From assembly GCF_018613795.1 (NCBI RefSeq), contig NZ_JAGGPN010000005.1, positions 53,176 through 117,175 on the forward strand: a stretch of 64,000 bases of DNA, read 5' to 3'. The notes below the pieces were generated by a model, which worked only from the letters and a program-made list of their open reading frames with translations, was not told where the DNA came from and searched no databases. The position numbers were made by a program, and so were the translations under genes. This document shows, piece after piece, positions 23,665 to 33,212 of this stretch. Source of the stretch: Arthrobacter sp. ISL-65 (GTDB taxonomy: Bacteria; Actinomycetota; Actinomycetes; Actinomycetales; Micrococcaceae). How positions within the stretch are numbered: position 1 is the stretch's first letter; each line of letters starts with the position of its first letter.

Positions 23665-25158
23665 CTACTCAGTTTTGGCGACCACGGGCAGCGGTGACGT
23701 CTCGTCCTCAAGGTGGGCCCGGCGTCGTCCGTTGCCCCTGACCCAAAGCCGATAGGCGGCCACCAGCGCTCCCAGCCACACAGCTCCCACGTACAGCGCC
23801 ACGCGCGTCTCCTCGAAGAAGCCAAGCACCGCGATCACCAGCACCATGAAGCCAATGGTGAGAACGGACGCCGTCGGCCACCACGGGGAGGGGAAGTCCG
23901 ACGCCGGCAGGCCCTTCCGGGCGATCTCGCGTTTCATGGCCACGTGGGAGGCGAGAATCATCACCCACACCCAGACCGTTGCGAAGGTGGCAATGGAGGC
24001 GATGAGCAGGAAGACATTCTCCGGGATGACCGCGTTCAGCACCACTCCCACCAGGAGGATCCCGGCCATCATCACAACAGTCATCCATGGAACGCCATGC
24101 CGGGAAACCCGCCCGAAGCTCTGCGGTGCATGCCCTTGCTTGGCCAAACCGAAGAGGATCCGTCCGGCGCCAAAGATGTCGCTGTTGATGGCGGACAGTG
24201 CGGCGGTTATCACCACGGCGTTGAGGATGTGGGGGGCGGCGGGAATGCCCAGGCCGCTGAAGATCTGGACGAACGGACTGCCGTTGCTGCCGATCTCGTT
24301 CCACGGGAAGAGGCTCATCAGCACGCCTAAAGTCAGCACATAGAACAGCAGGACGCGGACCGGCACCGTATTGACGGCCTTCGGGATCACCTTCTTGGGG
24401 TCGGCTGCCTCGCCGGCTGTGATGCCGATCGTTTCGATGCCGCCGAAGGCGAACATGACGACGGCGAACGAGGCCAGGAGTCCCTCGAAGCCGTTCGGGA
24501 ACAGACCGCCGTGCTCCACGAGGTTGCCCAGGCCCGGGGCCGCCGTGGCGTCGCCGTTCTGGAAGCCGAACGCGAGGATGGCCGCTCCGCCCGCGATCAT
24601 GGCGATAATTGCTGCAACCTTGACCAGCGTGAACCAGAATTCGAGTTCGCCGAAGACCTTCACGCTCAGCAGATTCAGCGCCGCGAGAAGGAAGATGATG
24701 GCCAGGATCCAGACCCACCGCTCCACGGACGGGAACCAGAAGCCCATGTAGATGCTGAAGGCGGTGACGTCGGCGATGGCCACGATCGCCATCTCGAAGA
24801 CGTAGGTCCAGCCAGTCACGAATCCGGCCAGGGGGCCAAGATAACGGCTGGCGTACTGCCCGAAGGATCCCGAGACCGGATGCCGCACGGCCATTTCCCC
24901 CAGGGCGCGCATCACCATAAACACGGCGGCGCCGCCGATCATGTAGGCGAACAGCACGGCGGGGCCGGCTTTTTGGATGGCCGAGGCCGAACCGTAGAAC
25001 AGGCCGGTGCCGATGGCGGAGCCCAGCGCCATGAAGCGGATGTGGCGGACGTTGAGCCCGCGGGTCAGGACCGTTCCGACGGCGGTTCCGACGGCGGTGC
25101 GGGCCGCTCCGGTCGCGCTTACGGGCGCCAATTCATTTCTTGTTTGGGCTTGTTGCAT
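23665..25158 (-). CDS. Amino acid permease (APC superfamily, AAT family)
   Basis: A 497-residue transporter with 12 predicted membrane helices. The AAT hallmark near residues 38-60 is clear: [20 protein letters not shown], followed by [20 protein letters not shown] and, near residue 245, [19 protein letters not shown]. This family (AroP, ProY, HutT and others) imports amino acids with protons. A histidine permease role is possible because hut genes lie 3-5 kb away, but two unrelated genes intervene and no hut operator was found upstream. ATG 25158 follows GAGAAGG. Confidence 0.9.
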   Translation of the reverse strand: MQQAQTRNELAPVSATGAARTAVGTAVGTVLTRGLNVRHIRFMALGSAIGTGLFYGSASAIQKAGPAVLFAYMIGGAAVFMVMRALGEMAVRHPVSGSFGQYASRYLGPLAGFVTGWTYVFEMAIVAIADVTAFSIYMGFWFPSVERWVWILAIIFLLAALNLLSVKVFGELEFWFTLVKVAAIIAMIAGGAAILAFGFQNGDATAAPGLGNLVEHGGLFPNGFEGLLASFAVVMFAFGGIETIGITAGEAADPKKVIPKAVNTVPVRVLLFYVLTLGVLMSLFPWNEIGSNGSPFVQIFSGLGIPAAPHILNAVVITAALSAINSDIFGAGRILFGLAKQGHAPQSFGRVSRHGVPWMTVVMMAGILLVGVVLNAVIPENVFLLIASIATFATVWVWVMILASHVAMKREIARKGLPASDFPSPWWPTASVLTIGFMVLVIAVLGFFEETRVALYVGAVWLGALVAAYRLWVRGNGRRRAHLEDETSPLPVVAKTE

Positions 25159-25377
25159 GCCAATACCTTCTCGTCATTGGGAGGGGGATCGCTATCCAGC
25201 AGACCACGTCCGGAGGAGCTGTGATGAGGCTCACGGGCCCTTGGTGTCTTCGATTTCAGACTGTGCGGTGGACTGTGGGGGTGGTACCTCCGCGGTCGTG
25301 CACTCCTCACATGGGCCCGCCGACGCGCTTAACTCGTGCGCCGGAAAAATGTCAGTGGCTCGTGAAAGGCTGCGGGT

Positions 25378-27036
25378 ATGGAAAGCAGTGCAGCTGTCGA
25401 GACGATGGAGGCCATTGACGCCTCCACTCCGGTGCTGGCTGCTTTTGTCCGCCGCGGGACGGGCGGCCTTGCGTTCCAAGGAACAGATAGCCCGGCGTCG
25501 GACGGTGGTGATCCGCTGCGGGAGCAGGCGGATGCCTGCCTGGACGGGCTGACCGAGCTGGCCCGGATGGAGGCCCGGATGGCGGCTTTGAAGGTGCAGC
25601 TCGTTGCCGGTTATGCCGCTGCTGAGGAGGCCATGGCGTCGCCGGCCGAGTCCCCGCAGGATCGCACCGTCAGGGAGATGGCCGTGACCTCGGAGGTCGC
25701 GTGTGTCCTGACCATCAGCGAACGCGCCGCCGGCGCCCTGCTGTTCGACGCCCTTGAACTGACCAGCGCCCGGCCGCTGACGCTGTTCGCGCTGCAGGCA
25801 GGGGCCATGTCGTGGCAGCACGCCCGGATTATGGTCGACGAAACCGCGAACCTCGATCCGGCGGGTGCCGCGGCGTTGGAGGCGCACTTCCTGGACCCGG
25901 ACGCGCCGGACCGGGCCCGGGGCTGCCCGGCCGGGGAGCTCGTCCCGTGCCGGTTCCGTGCGAAGGTCCGGACCTGGCGGGAACGGCACCACCCGGTCAG
26001 CATCGAAAAACGCCACGCCCGCTCTGCGGCGGACCGGCGGGTGGAATACGCCCCGGACCGGGACGGGATGGCTTGGCTCTCGGCTTATTTGCCCGCGGCC
26101 CAGGCCGCCGGGATTTGGGAGGGCACCACTGCCGCCGCCCGCGCCATGCAGGGACCGGCCGAGGCCAGGACCCTCACTCAACTCCGCGCCGACGTCACCT
26201 CAACCTGGCTCCTCACGGCGGGCCTCGAACAGTCACCGGCCGGCTCCAGCGACGGCAGCACTGTTGGTGGGCCCCGGGTCGGCGTGATTGATGACGGGAT
26301 CGCCGGTTCCGGGCTGGCCGGGGGTGTGCCCTCGCCCGGAGCCCAGGTCCTTGTCACCGTTCCGGTGTTCTCGCTGCTGGGTCTGACCGAGGAACCGGCC
26401 ATGCTTGACGGCTACGGGCCGATCCCGCCCTCCATGGCCCGTGCACTCGTAGCCGATGGGGCCCAGTCGTTCCGCAGGGTGCTCATCGACCCCCGCGACG
26501 GCGCACCCTTGGAAATCGGCCGGGCCAGCTACCGCATTCCCAAAGCTATGCGGCAATGGCTGCGGCTTCGGGACGCGAAATGCACGTTCCCCAGCTGCAA
26601 CAACCGCTCCCTGGACAACGACGCCGACCACCTCCTGGCCTGGGCCGATGGCGGCGGCACCGGGATCAGCAACCTCGGTCAACCATGCCCCAAACATCAC
26701 CGGCTCAAACACAATTCAGCGTGGACACCCACCGCCGCCAGCGCCAACGACCCGCCCGGCTGGACCTCACCCACCGGCCGCCGCTACACCAGCGAACAAC
26801 CCGACTGGGAACCACCCCACTGGCCACCACCCATCCAAGCCATACTCAATAACCCAGCCGTGCTCAATGACCCAGCCGTGCTCAACAGCCTTGACCCGCG
26901 CATGCCCGAACCGCCTGACGATCGCGCCCACGCCTCGCCGCTACCTGCGGGGCAGGATAGTGACTGGTATGCATTGGCTCACGAAGTAGTGCCGGGGGCC
27001 GAAGTAGCGCCGGGGGCAGGCCGCGAAGCAGCCTAA
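25378..27036 (+). CDS. DUF222 / HNH endonuclease domain protein (13E12 repeat family)
   Basis: A 552-residue protein. The N-terminal three quarters match the DUF222 domain of the actinobacterial 13E12 repeat family; residues about 395-445 form an HNH nuclease motif: CTFPSCNNR, then DADHLLAWADGG and CPKHHRLKH, giving the paired cysteines and HNH histidines. These genes occur in many scattered copies per genome in Actinobacteria and behave like a dispersed family of unknown role. The C-terminal 80 residues are Pro/Asn-rich and contain two separate 18-bp duplications. ATG 25378 follows AAAGG. Confidence 0.87.
   Translation: MESSAAVETMEAIDASTPVLAAFVRRGTGGLAFQGTDSPASDGGDPLREQADACLDGLTELARMEARMAALKVQLVAGYAAAEEAMASPAESPQDRTVREMAVTSEVACVLTISERAAGALLFDALELTSARPLTLFALQAGAMSWQHARIMVDETANLDPAGAAALEAHFLDPDAPDRARGCPAGELVPCRFRAKVRTWRERHHPVSIEKRHARSAADRRVEYAPDRDGMAWLSAYLPAAQAAGIWEGTTAAARAMQGPAEARTLTQLRADVTSTWLLTAGLEQSPAGSSDGSTVGGPRVGVIDDGIAGSGLAGGVPSPGAQVLVTVPVFSLLGLTEEPAMLDGYGPIPPSMARALVADGAQSFRRVLIDPRDGAPLEIGRASYRIPKAMRQWLRLRDAKCTFPSCNNRSLDNDADHLLAWADGGGTGISNLGQPCPKHHRLKHNSAWTPTAASANDPPGWTSPTGRRYTSEQPDWEPPHWPPPIQAILNNPAVLNDPAVLNSLDPRMPEPPDDRAHASPLPAGQDSDWYALAHEVVPGAEVAPGAGREAA
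26848..26883 (+). repeat. 18-bp duplication in HNH gene tail
   Basis: AAYRACCCAGCCGTGCTC at 26848-26865 and 26866-26883 encodes NNPAVL and NDPAVL; a third degenerate start (AACAGC) follows. Confidence 0.85.
26983..27018 (+). repeat. Second 18-bp duplication at the 3' end of the HNH gene
   Basis: GAAGTAGYGCCGGGGGCM at 26983-27000 and 27001-27018 encodes EVVPGA and EVAPGA, five residues before the stop. Its sequence is unrelated to the duplication at 26848. Confidence 0.85.
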
Positions 27037-27106
27037 TGCAGGGCGACTGGGTGTTCAGACCCCTGCATGCCGGCAGCCCCGTCCAGCTCAGCGGCAGCCC
27101 CGCACC

Positions 27107-28024
27107 TCAGCGGTAGCCGCTGGCATCCGCCGGCAGCCCGGCCTCCTGGATCTCCTCCAGATAGCGCCAGCAGTCTGGCCGGGAGCCGTCGACGTCGGTA
27201 AAGCCGTACTCCTGCGCAAGCCCGCCGGAGGAGAAGGAGTCGCCGGTCCGTCGGTGCACGTCGGGATCGGCGGCGAGGGCGGCGACCGCCCGGCCCACAA
27301 AGCGGGGGCTTTCGGAGATGGCGGCGAAGTGCGGATTCGTGGCGGCCGCCTCGCGCCAATTGGCTTCGGTCACGCCGTAGTGTTCGAGCATCATTTCCGA
27401 GCGCATCCAGCCCGGCGTCAGCGCCACGGCCGTGCATCCGAACGGCTTCAGCTCCTCGGCCTGGCTGAAGGCGAGCCGCAGGACGGCTGACTTGGCGAGG
27501 TCGTAAAACGCGGAGAGCCGGTAATGCGCAGCGTTGTACTCTCGCGTTCCGTCTGTCATTTCCACCACCAGTCCTCCCGGCCGGCGGATGAGGAGCGGCA
27601 GCGCGAAGTGGCTGGTGATCAGGTGCGTGTCCACGGCGCCGTGCAGCATCCTCAAGCCGCCGTCAAGCTCGTGTTCCCACAGGGGCGTGTTCCACTGGAT
27701 GAGGTTCTCACCGCCCCAAATATCGTTCACCAGGATGTCCAGCCGGCCCTGCTCGTGGTCGATGTGGCGGACCACCGCGTCCACCTCCGAAGCGTTGAGA
27801 TGGTCCACCGCCACAGCGATGCCAGTTCCGCCGGCCGCACCGACCATGGCGGCGGTTTCTTCAATGGTTTCGGGGCGACGATAGTCGGAGGTCTGGCCTT
27901 TCGTAGTGCGGCCGGTGCAGTAGACCACAGCCCCGGCCTCACCCAGGGCCACGGCCGTGCCGCGCCCTGCCCCTCGAGTGGCCCCCGCGACCAGAGCTAC
28001 CTTGCCCGTGAGCGGAAGTTCCAT
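27107..28024 (-). CDS. Short-chain dehydrogenase/reductase
   Basis: A 305-residue SDR with AGATRGAGRGTA for cofactor binding, NDIWGG in place of NNAG, and YDLAKSA as the YxxxK pair. The NDIWGG variant and the extra C-terminal segment belong to a subgroup of larger SDRs usually annotated only as oxidoreductases. ATG 28024 is used; a TTG two codons upstream (28030) is better spaced from GGAGG. It is divergent from the iclR gene, so the hut operator at 28081 also lies in its promoter region, which may be coincidence. Confidence 0.82.
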   Translation of the reverse strand: MELPLTGKVALVAGATRGAGRGTAVALGEAGAVVYCTGRTTKGQTSDYRRPETIEETAAMVGAAGGTGIAVAVDHLNASEVDAVVRHIDHEQGRLDILVNDIWGGENLIQWNTPLWEHELDGGLRMLHGAVDTHLITSHFALPLLIRRPGGLVVEMTDGTREYNAAHYRLSAFYDLAKSAVLRLAFSQAEELKPFGCTAVALTPGWMRSEMMLEHYGVTEANWREAAATNPHFAAISESPRFVGRAVAALAADPDVHRRTGDSFSSGGLAQEYGFTDVDGSRPDCWRYLEEIQEAGLPADASGYR

Positions 28025-28080
28025 GGACAAACGCTACCTCCGTGCGCGGGAAAGCGGGATGATAGGCAGGGTAACTGGGA

Positions 28081-28098
28081 TGTCCGGTATTCCAGACA
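28081..28098. promoter_or_regulatory. Putative IclR-type operator 1 of the hut regulon
   Basis: TGTCCGGTATTCCAGACA is an imperfect 9+9 palindrome of the form TGTCYGGWA-TWCCRGACA. On the opposite strand it matches 29159-29176 at 17 of 18 positions. It lies about 150 bp before the iclR gene. Binding by the adjacent IclR protein is inferred. Confidence 0.7.
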
Positions 28099-28148
28099 GG
28101 AGTACTTCTAAAGGGGGTCTGCAGTGAGCGGGCTGGCCGCAAACTTTA

Positions 28149-28166
28149 AGTACGGGATACCGGACA
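28149..28166. promoter_or_regulatory. Putative IclR-type operator 2 (weaker)
   Basis: AGTACGGGATACCGGACA matches the operator consensus TGTCTGGAATACCGGACA at 14 of 18 positions, with the right half intact. It is 68 bp from operator 1 and 68 bp before the iclR start, consistent with autoregulation. Confidence 0.5.
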
Positions 28167-28233
28167 CCATTCGGAGATACCCGAAGAACAGAAATTCCGA
28201 ATAGACAGCCTAACGGCGAGGCCCGGAGGACAC

Positions 28234-29058
28234 ATGGCAGGCACGATGCCCACAACGGCGGCAAACCGGCCGGAATCAGCAGTCAAGGCGAAAGTTCCAG
28301 CCGCCGAAAATACCCTGCGGATCCTCAAACTGTTGGGTTCTAAGCGGGGGCCGATGGCGGCATCGAACATTGCCACGGCATTGGGACTGCCGCGCTCAAG
28401 CGTGTACCACCTCCTTGGCGTCATGGAGGCGAACGGCTTTGTCCTGCACCTGCACGAGGAACAGCGGTACGGCCTCGGCATCAGCGCCTTCGAGCTCAGC
28501 TCCGCCTACTCGCGGCAGGAGCCGCTGTCTCGGCTTGGGCGGCCCATGCTGGCCTCCCTCGTTGATGTCCTGGGCGAAAGTGCACACCTGGCGGTCCTGC
28601 ACGGACGGGATGTGCTCTACATCGTGGAGGAGCGGGCCAAGAACCGGCCGTCCCTCGTGACCGATGTCGGCGTCCGGCTGCCGAGCCACCTCACCGCCAG
28701 CGGTCGGGCCATCCTTGCCGCGCTGCCAAAGTCCCAGGTCCGTGCGCTCTATCCGAACGCCGCCGCCTTCAGTGCCCGGCACGAGGTGGAGGGCGCGATC
28801 ATGAAGTACTCGGCGCTGTCCTCGCACCTTGACCAGGTGCGGCAGCGTGGCTACGCCACGGAACACGGTGAGGTGACACCCGGCTTTGGCTCCATCGCCG
28901 CCGCTGTCACGGATCATCTTGGCTGGCCGACGGCGGCAGTCGCCGTCACGTTCCTCGAGGACAAGCTGCCGGAGGACCAGTGGCCGGTGCTCGCCGCCCG
29001 AGTGCAGAAGGTCGCCGACGAGCTCTCGGTGCGCATCCACGGCCGCCCCGCGAAGTAG
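28234..29058 (+). CDS. IclR family transcriptional regulator, probable hut regulator
   Basis: A 274-residue protein: N-terminal winged helix (NTLRILKLLG ... ASNIATALGLPRSSVYHLLG, residues about 28-70) and C-terminal IclR effector domain with GRAILAALP and a GFGSIAAAV segment. IclR proteins bind short palindromes and respond to small acids; this one lies directly upstream of hutU and hutH, and near-identical palindromes flank it and precede hutG. Its ligand would plausibly be a histidine-pathway intermediate such as urocanate. ATG 28234 follows GGAGGACAC. Confidence 0.88.
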   Translation: MAGTMPTTAANRPESAVKAKVPAAENTLRILKLLGSKRGPMAASNIATALGLPRSSVYHLLGVMEANGFVLHLHEEQRYGLGISAFELSSAYSRQEPLSRLGRPMLASLVDVLGESAHLAVLHGRDVLYIVEERAKNRPSLVTDVGVRLPSHLTASGRAILAALPKSQVRALYPNAAAFSARHEVEGAIMKYSALSSHLDQVRQRGYATEHGEVTPGFGSIAAAVTDHLGWPTAAVAVTFLEDKLPEDQWPVLAARVQKVADELSVRIHGRPAK

Positions 29059-29102
29059 CGCCAGCCACGTAGCGGCCTGTCGCCGGAGGACTGGCCCAAG
29101 TG

Positions 29103-29152
29103 GGTAGCAGCACAGGGCGTTCTGAGGGCTGGGAACGCCCTGATCTGCTACC
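29103..29152 (+). terminator. Two-tier hairpin after iclR
   Basis: Outer arms GGTAGCAG/CTGCTACC (29103-29110, 29145-29152) enclose inner arms AGGGCGTTC/GAACGCCCT, separated by a symmetrical 3x3 internal loop. All pairs are perfect. No T-run follows, so it could be a factor-dependent terminator or processing site, seven bases before the hutU operator. Confidence 0.6.
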
Positions 29153-29158
29153 TGGTTA

Positions 29159-29176
29159 GGTCTGGAATACCGGACA
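29159..29176. promoter_or_regulatory. Putative IclR-type operator 3, upstream of hutU
   Basis: GGTCTGGAATACCGGACA is the reverse complement of operator 1 with one difference. It lies 134 bp before the hutU start, suited to control of hutUH. Confidence 0.7.
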
Positions 29177-29309
29177 GCACCCGCCGGAAACCCCTGTCTG
29201 GCCCGCTCCGGAGGGGCTTTAGTTGATACAGAAGCACTTTCGCTCTCAAGAATTCCGCAACACGCAACACTCCCGATACAACATATTCCCGCGATACGAA
29301 GGAGCCACC

Positions 29310-31001
29310 ATGGCACCCGCCGATTTCACCACCGGTGCCCGCCCGGTCAAAGCAGCCCGAGGTACCGAGCTCACCGCCAAGTCCTGGCAGACCGAGGCAC
29401 CCCTGCGCATGCTCATGAACAACCTCGACCCCGAGGTGGCCGAACGCCCGGATGACCTGGTGGTCTACGGCGGCACCGGCCGGGCCGTGCGCTCCTGGGC
29501 CGCCTTCGATGCCATCACCCGCACCCTGGAAACCATGGACAAGGACGAGACCCTGCTGGTCCAGTCCGGCAAGCCGGTGGGCGTCTTCCGCACCAACGAA
29601 TGGGCGCCGCGCGTGCTTCTGGCCAACTCCAACCTCGTCGGCGACTGGGCGACGTGGCCCGAATTCCGCCGGCTCGAGGCCGAGGGCCTGATGATGTACG
29701 GGCAGATGACGGCCGGGTCCTGGATCTACATCGGCACGCAGGGCATCCTGCAGGGCACGTTCGAAACCTTCGCAGCAATCGCCCGCAAGCTCACCGGGGA
29801 TAGCAACGGCACACTTGCCGGCACTCTGACTCTGACCGGCGGCTGCGGCGGCATGGGCGGCGCCCAGCCCCTCGCCGTCACCCTGAACGAGGGCGCCTGC
29901 CTGATTGTCGACGTCGACGAGACCCGCCTCCGCCGCCGCGCCGGCAAGCGCTACCTCGACGAGGTGGAGACCGACCTCGACGCCGCGATCGCCAAGGTCC
30001 TTAAGGCCAAGGAGGAGCGCCGCGGCTGGTCCGTGGGCTACGTGGGCAACGCCGCCGAGGTCTTCCCCGAACTCCTTCGCCGGCACAAGGCCGGCGAGCT
30101 GACCATCGACATCGTCACCGACCAGACCTCCGCCCACGACCCCCTGAGCTACCTGCCGGAAGCCATCTCCGTGGACGAATGGCACCGCGAGGCCGAGGCT
30201 GACCCGGAAGGCTTCACCAAGAAGGCCCAGGCATCGATGGCCAAGCACGTCCAGGCCATGGTCGAATTCCAGGACGCCGGCGCCGAGGTGTTCGACTACG
30301 GAAACTCCATCCGCGACGAGGCCCGTAAGGGCGGCTACAGCCGGGCATTCGAGTTCCCCGGATTCGTCCCGGCCTACATCCGCCCGCTGTTCTGCGAGGG
30401 CCTCGGCCCGTTCCGTTGGGTGGCGCTCTCCGGCGACCCCGAGGACATCCGCGTCACCGACGAGGCCATCAAGGAGCTTTTCCCCGAGAACAAGCACCTG
30501 CACCGCTGGATCGACGCCGCCGCCGAGCGCGTCGAATTCGAAGGCCTGCCGGCTCGCATTTGTTGGCTGGGCTACGGCGAACGCGCCAAGGCCGGTCTGC
30601 TCTTCAACCAGCTGGTCAAGGAAGGCAAGGTCAAGGCGCCCATCGTGATCGGCCGCGACCACCTGGACTCCGGCTCCGTCGCCTCCCCGTACCGGGAGAC
30701 CGAAGCCATGGCCGACGGCTCGGACGCCATCGCCGACTGGCCCCTGCTCAACGCCCTCCTCAACACCGCCTCCGGCGCCACCTGGGTTTCCATCCACCAC
30801 GGCGGGGGAGTAGGCATCGGCCGCTCCATCCACGCCGGCCAGGTCTCCGTTGCCGACGGCACCGATCTCGCCGCGCAGAAGCTTGAGCGGCTCCTCACCA
30901 ACGATCCCGGCATGGGCGTGATCCGGCATGTCGACGCCGGCTATGACCGCGCCGTCGACGTCGCCAAGGAACGCGGCGTCCGAATCCCCATGAACGAATA
31001 G
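29310..31001 (+). CDS. hutU: Urocanate hydratase
   Basis: A 563-residue NAD-dependent urocanase, close to the normal 550-560 residues. Strongly conserved segments are [11 protein letters not shown] near residue 52, the NAD-binding [14 protein letters not shown] near 180, [23 protein letters not shown] near 355 read in parts, and [11 protein letters not shown] near 498. It converts urocanate to imidazolone propionate, step two of histidine degradation. ATG 29310 is chosen for AAGGAG upstream and the usual N-terminus. It precedes hutH, separated by 103 bp that contains a repeat remnant. Confidence 0.96.
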   Translation: MAPADFTTGARPVKAARGTELTAKSWQTEAPLRMLMNNLDPEVAERPDDLVVYGGTGRAVRSWAAFDAITRTLETMDKDETLLVQSGKPVGVFRTNEWAPRVLLANSNLVGDWATWPEFRRLEAEGLMMYGQMTAGSWIYIGTQGILQGTFETFAAIARKLTGDSNGTLAGTLTLTGGCGGMGGAQPLAVTLNEGACLIVDVDETRLRRRAGKRYLDEVETDLDAAIAKVLKAKEERRGWSVGYVGNAAEVFPELLRRHKAGELTIDIVTDQTSAHDPLSYLPEAISVDEWHREAEADPEGFTKKAQASMAKHVQAMVEFQDAGAEVFDYGNSIRDEARKGGYSRAFEFPGFVPAYIRPLFCEGLGPFRWVALSGDPEDIRVTDEAIKELFPENKHLHRWIDAAAERVEFEGLPARICWLGYGERAKAGLLFNQLVKEGKVKAPIVIGRDHLDSGSVASPYRETEAMADGSDAIADWPLLNALLNTASGATWVSIHHGGGVGIGRSIHAGQVSVADGTDLAAQKLERLLTNDPGMGVIRHVDAGYDRAVDVAKERGVRIPMNE

Positions 31002-31036
31002 CGCCGACGTATCCGCTGATCGATCCTGTCGAATCA

Positions 31037-31090
31037 AGGTTTCGACAAGCTCAACCAGCGGCAGGCTCAACCGGCGAACAGGCTCAACAC
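31037..31090. repeat. Short intergenic repeat remnant between hutU and hutH
   Basis: GGTTTCGACAAGCTCAACCA is followed by CAGGCTCAACCGGCGAA and CAGGCTCAACACCAGAA. The first part resembles the dispersed REP-like element containing TCGACAAGCTCAACC that occurs in many actinobacterial and proteobacterial intergenic regions (recalled, not searched). The later parts form a 17-bp tandem repeat. Confidence 0.55.
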
Positions 31091-31104
31091 CAGAAGTAGG
31101 AATA

Positions 31105-32697
31105 ATGACTATCACCACCCACGAACCGCTCACTGTTACTCTCGGTGCCAGCGGTGCCACGCCCGAGGACCTCGTCGCCGTCGCACGCAATGACGCCCAG
31201 GTGAGCATTTCCCAGGACGCCCTGGACACCGTCGCAAAGGTCCGCGCACACATCGACGAACTGGCCCACAGCGACGTGCCCGCGTACGGCATCTCCACGG
31301 GCTTCGGCGCGCTGGCCAACCGCCACATTCCCGGCGAGCTGCGCACCCAGCTGCAGAAGTCGCTGATCCGCAGCCACGCCGCAGGCATGGGCCCCGCGGT
31401 GGAACGCGAAGTGGTCCGCGGCATCATGTTCCTGCGCGCCAAGACCCTTGCCTCGGGCCGCACCGGCGTCAGGCCCGTGGTCCTGCAGACCATGGTGGAC
31501 GTGCTCAACGCCGGCATCACGCCGGTGGTCCGGGAGTTCGGTTCGCTGGGCTGCTCCGGCGACCTCGCACCGCTGTCCCACTGCGCCCTGGTCCTCATGG
31601 GCGAAGGCGAGGCGACCGGACCCGACGGCGAACTGTACGGCGGCGCCGGCCAAAGGACGGTTGCTGAACTGCTCGCCACGCACGGCATCGAACCGGTGAC
31701 CCTGGCCGAGAAGGAAGGGCTGGCGCTGGTCAACGGCACCGAGGGCATGCTGGGCATGCTCCTGATGGCCATTGCGGACCTGCGGCAACTGCTCACGACG
31801 GCGGACATCACCGCCGCGCTCAGCGTCGAGGCGCTGCTCGGCACCGACCAGGTGTTCCTGCCCGAGCTGCACGCCGCCCTCCGGCCGCACCCCGGCCAGG
31901 CGGCCAGTGCCGACAATATGCTCCGTGTGCTGTCCGACTCGGCGATCGTGGCCTCGCACCGCGTGGGCGATTCCCGCGTCCAGGATGCCTACTCCCTGCG
32001 CTGCGCACCCCAGGTTGCCGGCGCCGTCCGGGACACGGTCGACCACGCCGAACTTGTGGCTTCCCGTGAACTCGCTGCCGCCATCGACAACCCCGTGGTC
32101 CTGCCTGACGGCCGGGTCAGCTCCAACGGCAATTTCCACGGCGCCCCGGTGGCGTATGTGCTCGACTTCCTGGCCATCGCCGTCGCGGACCTTAGCTCCA
32201 TCGCCGAACGGCGGACGGACCGCATGCTGGACCCGGCCCGCTCCCATGGCCTGCCGGCGTTCCTGGCCGCCGATCCAGGTGTGGACTCGGGCCTCATGAT
32301 TGCCCAGTACACGCAGGCCGGGCTGGTCTCGGACAACAAGCGGCTCGCGGTGCCCGCGTCCGTGGACTCGATCCCGAGCTCGGCCATGCAGGAGGACCAC
32401 GTGTCCATGGGCTGGCACGCTGCACGCAAGCTCCGGAAGGCCGTGGAGAACCTGCGCCGGGTGCTCGCGATCGAACTCGTGACGTCGGCCCGGGCGATTG
32501 ACATGCGCATCCAGCTCTCCGGCGGTGAGCTGACGCCTGGCCCCGCAGGGGCGGCCGTCCTCGAAGCGCTGCGGACCGTCGTCGGCGGTCCGGGCACGGA
32601 CAGGTTCCTCTCACCCGAGCTCGAAGCGGCCGACCGGCTGGTCGCCTCCGGGGCGGTGCGGGCGGCAGCCGAATCCGCCGTCGGAAACCTTGCCTAA
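31105..32697 (+). CDS. hutH: Histidine ammonia-lyase
   Basis: A 530-residue lyase converting histidine to urocanate. The MIO cofactor is formed from Cys150-Ser151-Gly152 in GSLGCSGDLAPLSH; Cys replaces the more common Ala, as in Streptomyces enzymes. Further family signatures are YGISTGFGALAN near residue 60 and NGNFHGAPVA near 343. ATG 31105 follows GTAGGAATA. It is downstream of hutU in the same direction and likely co-transcribed; histidine degradation also needs hutI, not found here. Confidence 0.96.
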   Translation: MTITTHEPLTVTLGASGATPEDLVAVARNDAQVSISQDALDTVAKVRAHIDELAHSDVPAYGISTGFGALANRHIPGELRTQLQKSLIRSHAAGMGPAVEREVVRGIMFLRAKTLASGRTGVRPVVLQTMVDVLNAGITPVVREFGSLGCSGDLAPLSHCALVLMGEGEATGPDGELYGGAGQRTVAELLATHGIEPVTLAEKEGLALVNGTEGMLGMLLMAIADLRQLLTTADITAALSVEALLGTDQVFLPELHAALRPHPGQAASADNMLRVLSDSAIVASHRVGDSRVQDAYSLRCAPQVAGAVRDTVDHAELVASRELAAAIDNPVVLPDGRVSSNGNFHGAPVAYVLDFLAIAVADLSSIAERRTDRMLDPARSHGLPAFLAADPGVDSGLMIAQYTQAGLVSDNKRLAVPASVDSIPSSAMQEDHVSMGWHAARKLRKAVENLRRVLAIELVTSARAIDMRIQLSGGELTPGPAGAAVLEALRTVVGGPGTDRFLSPELEAADRLVASGAVRAAAESAVGNLA

Positions 32698-32862
32698 AGG
32701 TGAATAATGTGCACCGCCGGCGGACGTTTGCCGGCGGTGCCGAAATACTCTGCAACGCGCCACACGCAGGCCCAAGAGTGTAGTAGAACTGAAGGTGTAG
32801 TAAAAGTCACATCAAAGAGGCTGTGGCGGAAGAAGAACATCCACAAAGGGGTAGAAGTTCAA

Positions 32863-33099
32863 ATGAAAGCACGCGGGACAGTCCTGTCCAGGCGCATTGC
32901 ACACGCAGCTACGGTTTCCAACTGGGGATCGCTGCACGTGGGCGAGCGGGTCGAGATCATCAAGCATGCTCATGTCATTGCGGCAGGCGAGGTGGAGGAA
33001 GTCTCACGGAGCGGAAACGTGCTGTGGGTTATCTGCGGCGGAGTGGCGGAATCGCAGCTCTTCATGAAGTCCGACGGCGTGCAGGTGCGCCGGATGTAG
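32863..33099 (+). CDS. Small conserved-looking hypothetical protein
   Basis: A 78-residue protein rich in beta-type residues, probably a single SH3-like barrel: GSLHVGERVEIIKHAHVI and GNVLWVICGG are its core. No known domain is recognised. ATG 32863 is the first start that gives a compact domain, with a weak AAGGGG upstream. The 165-bp region before it contains a direct repeat GTGTAGTARAA at 32778 and 32795, near where a promoter would be expected. A strong terminator follows. Confidence 0.6.
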   Translation: MKARGTVLSRRIAHAATVSNWGSLHVGERVEIIKHAHVIAAGEVEEVSRSGNVLWVICGGVAESQLFMKSDGVQVRRM

Positions 33100-33140
33100 T
33101 CCGGCTGAAGCCGCGCGCGGCAGGCCGCGCACCGGAAATC

Positions 33141-33206
33141 AAAAAGCCCCCGACCTTGGATCATTCGGCCGTTCGGCCAGAATGAGTCCAGGATCGGGGG
33201 CTTTTT
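33141..33206. terminator. Strong bidirectional terminator
   Basis: AAAAAGCCCCCGA at 33141-33153 pairs with TCGGGGGCTTTTT at 33194-33206, enclosing further partly paired sequence. T-runs are present for both strands. It separates the convergent genes ending at 33099 and 33213. Confidence 0.9.
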
Positions 33207-33212
33207 CGCGTG

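Noticed and set aside
23665..25158. Histidine permease hutT
   Set aside because: The AAT family has many substrates, two unrelated genes separate it from hut, and no hut operator was found before it.
29148..31916. 922-codon minus-strand frame opposite hutU and hutH
   Set aside because: It spans two genuine conserved genes antisense and has no recognisable protein features.
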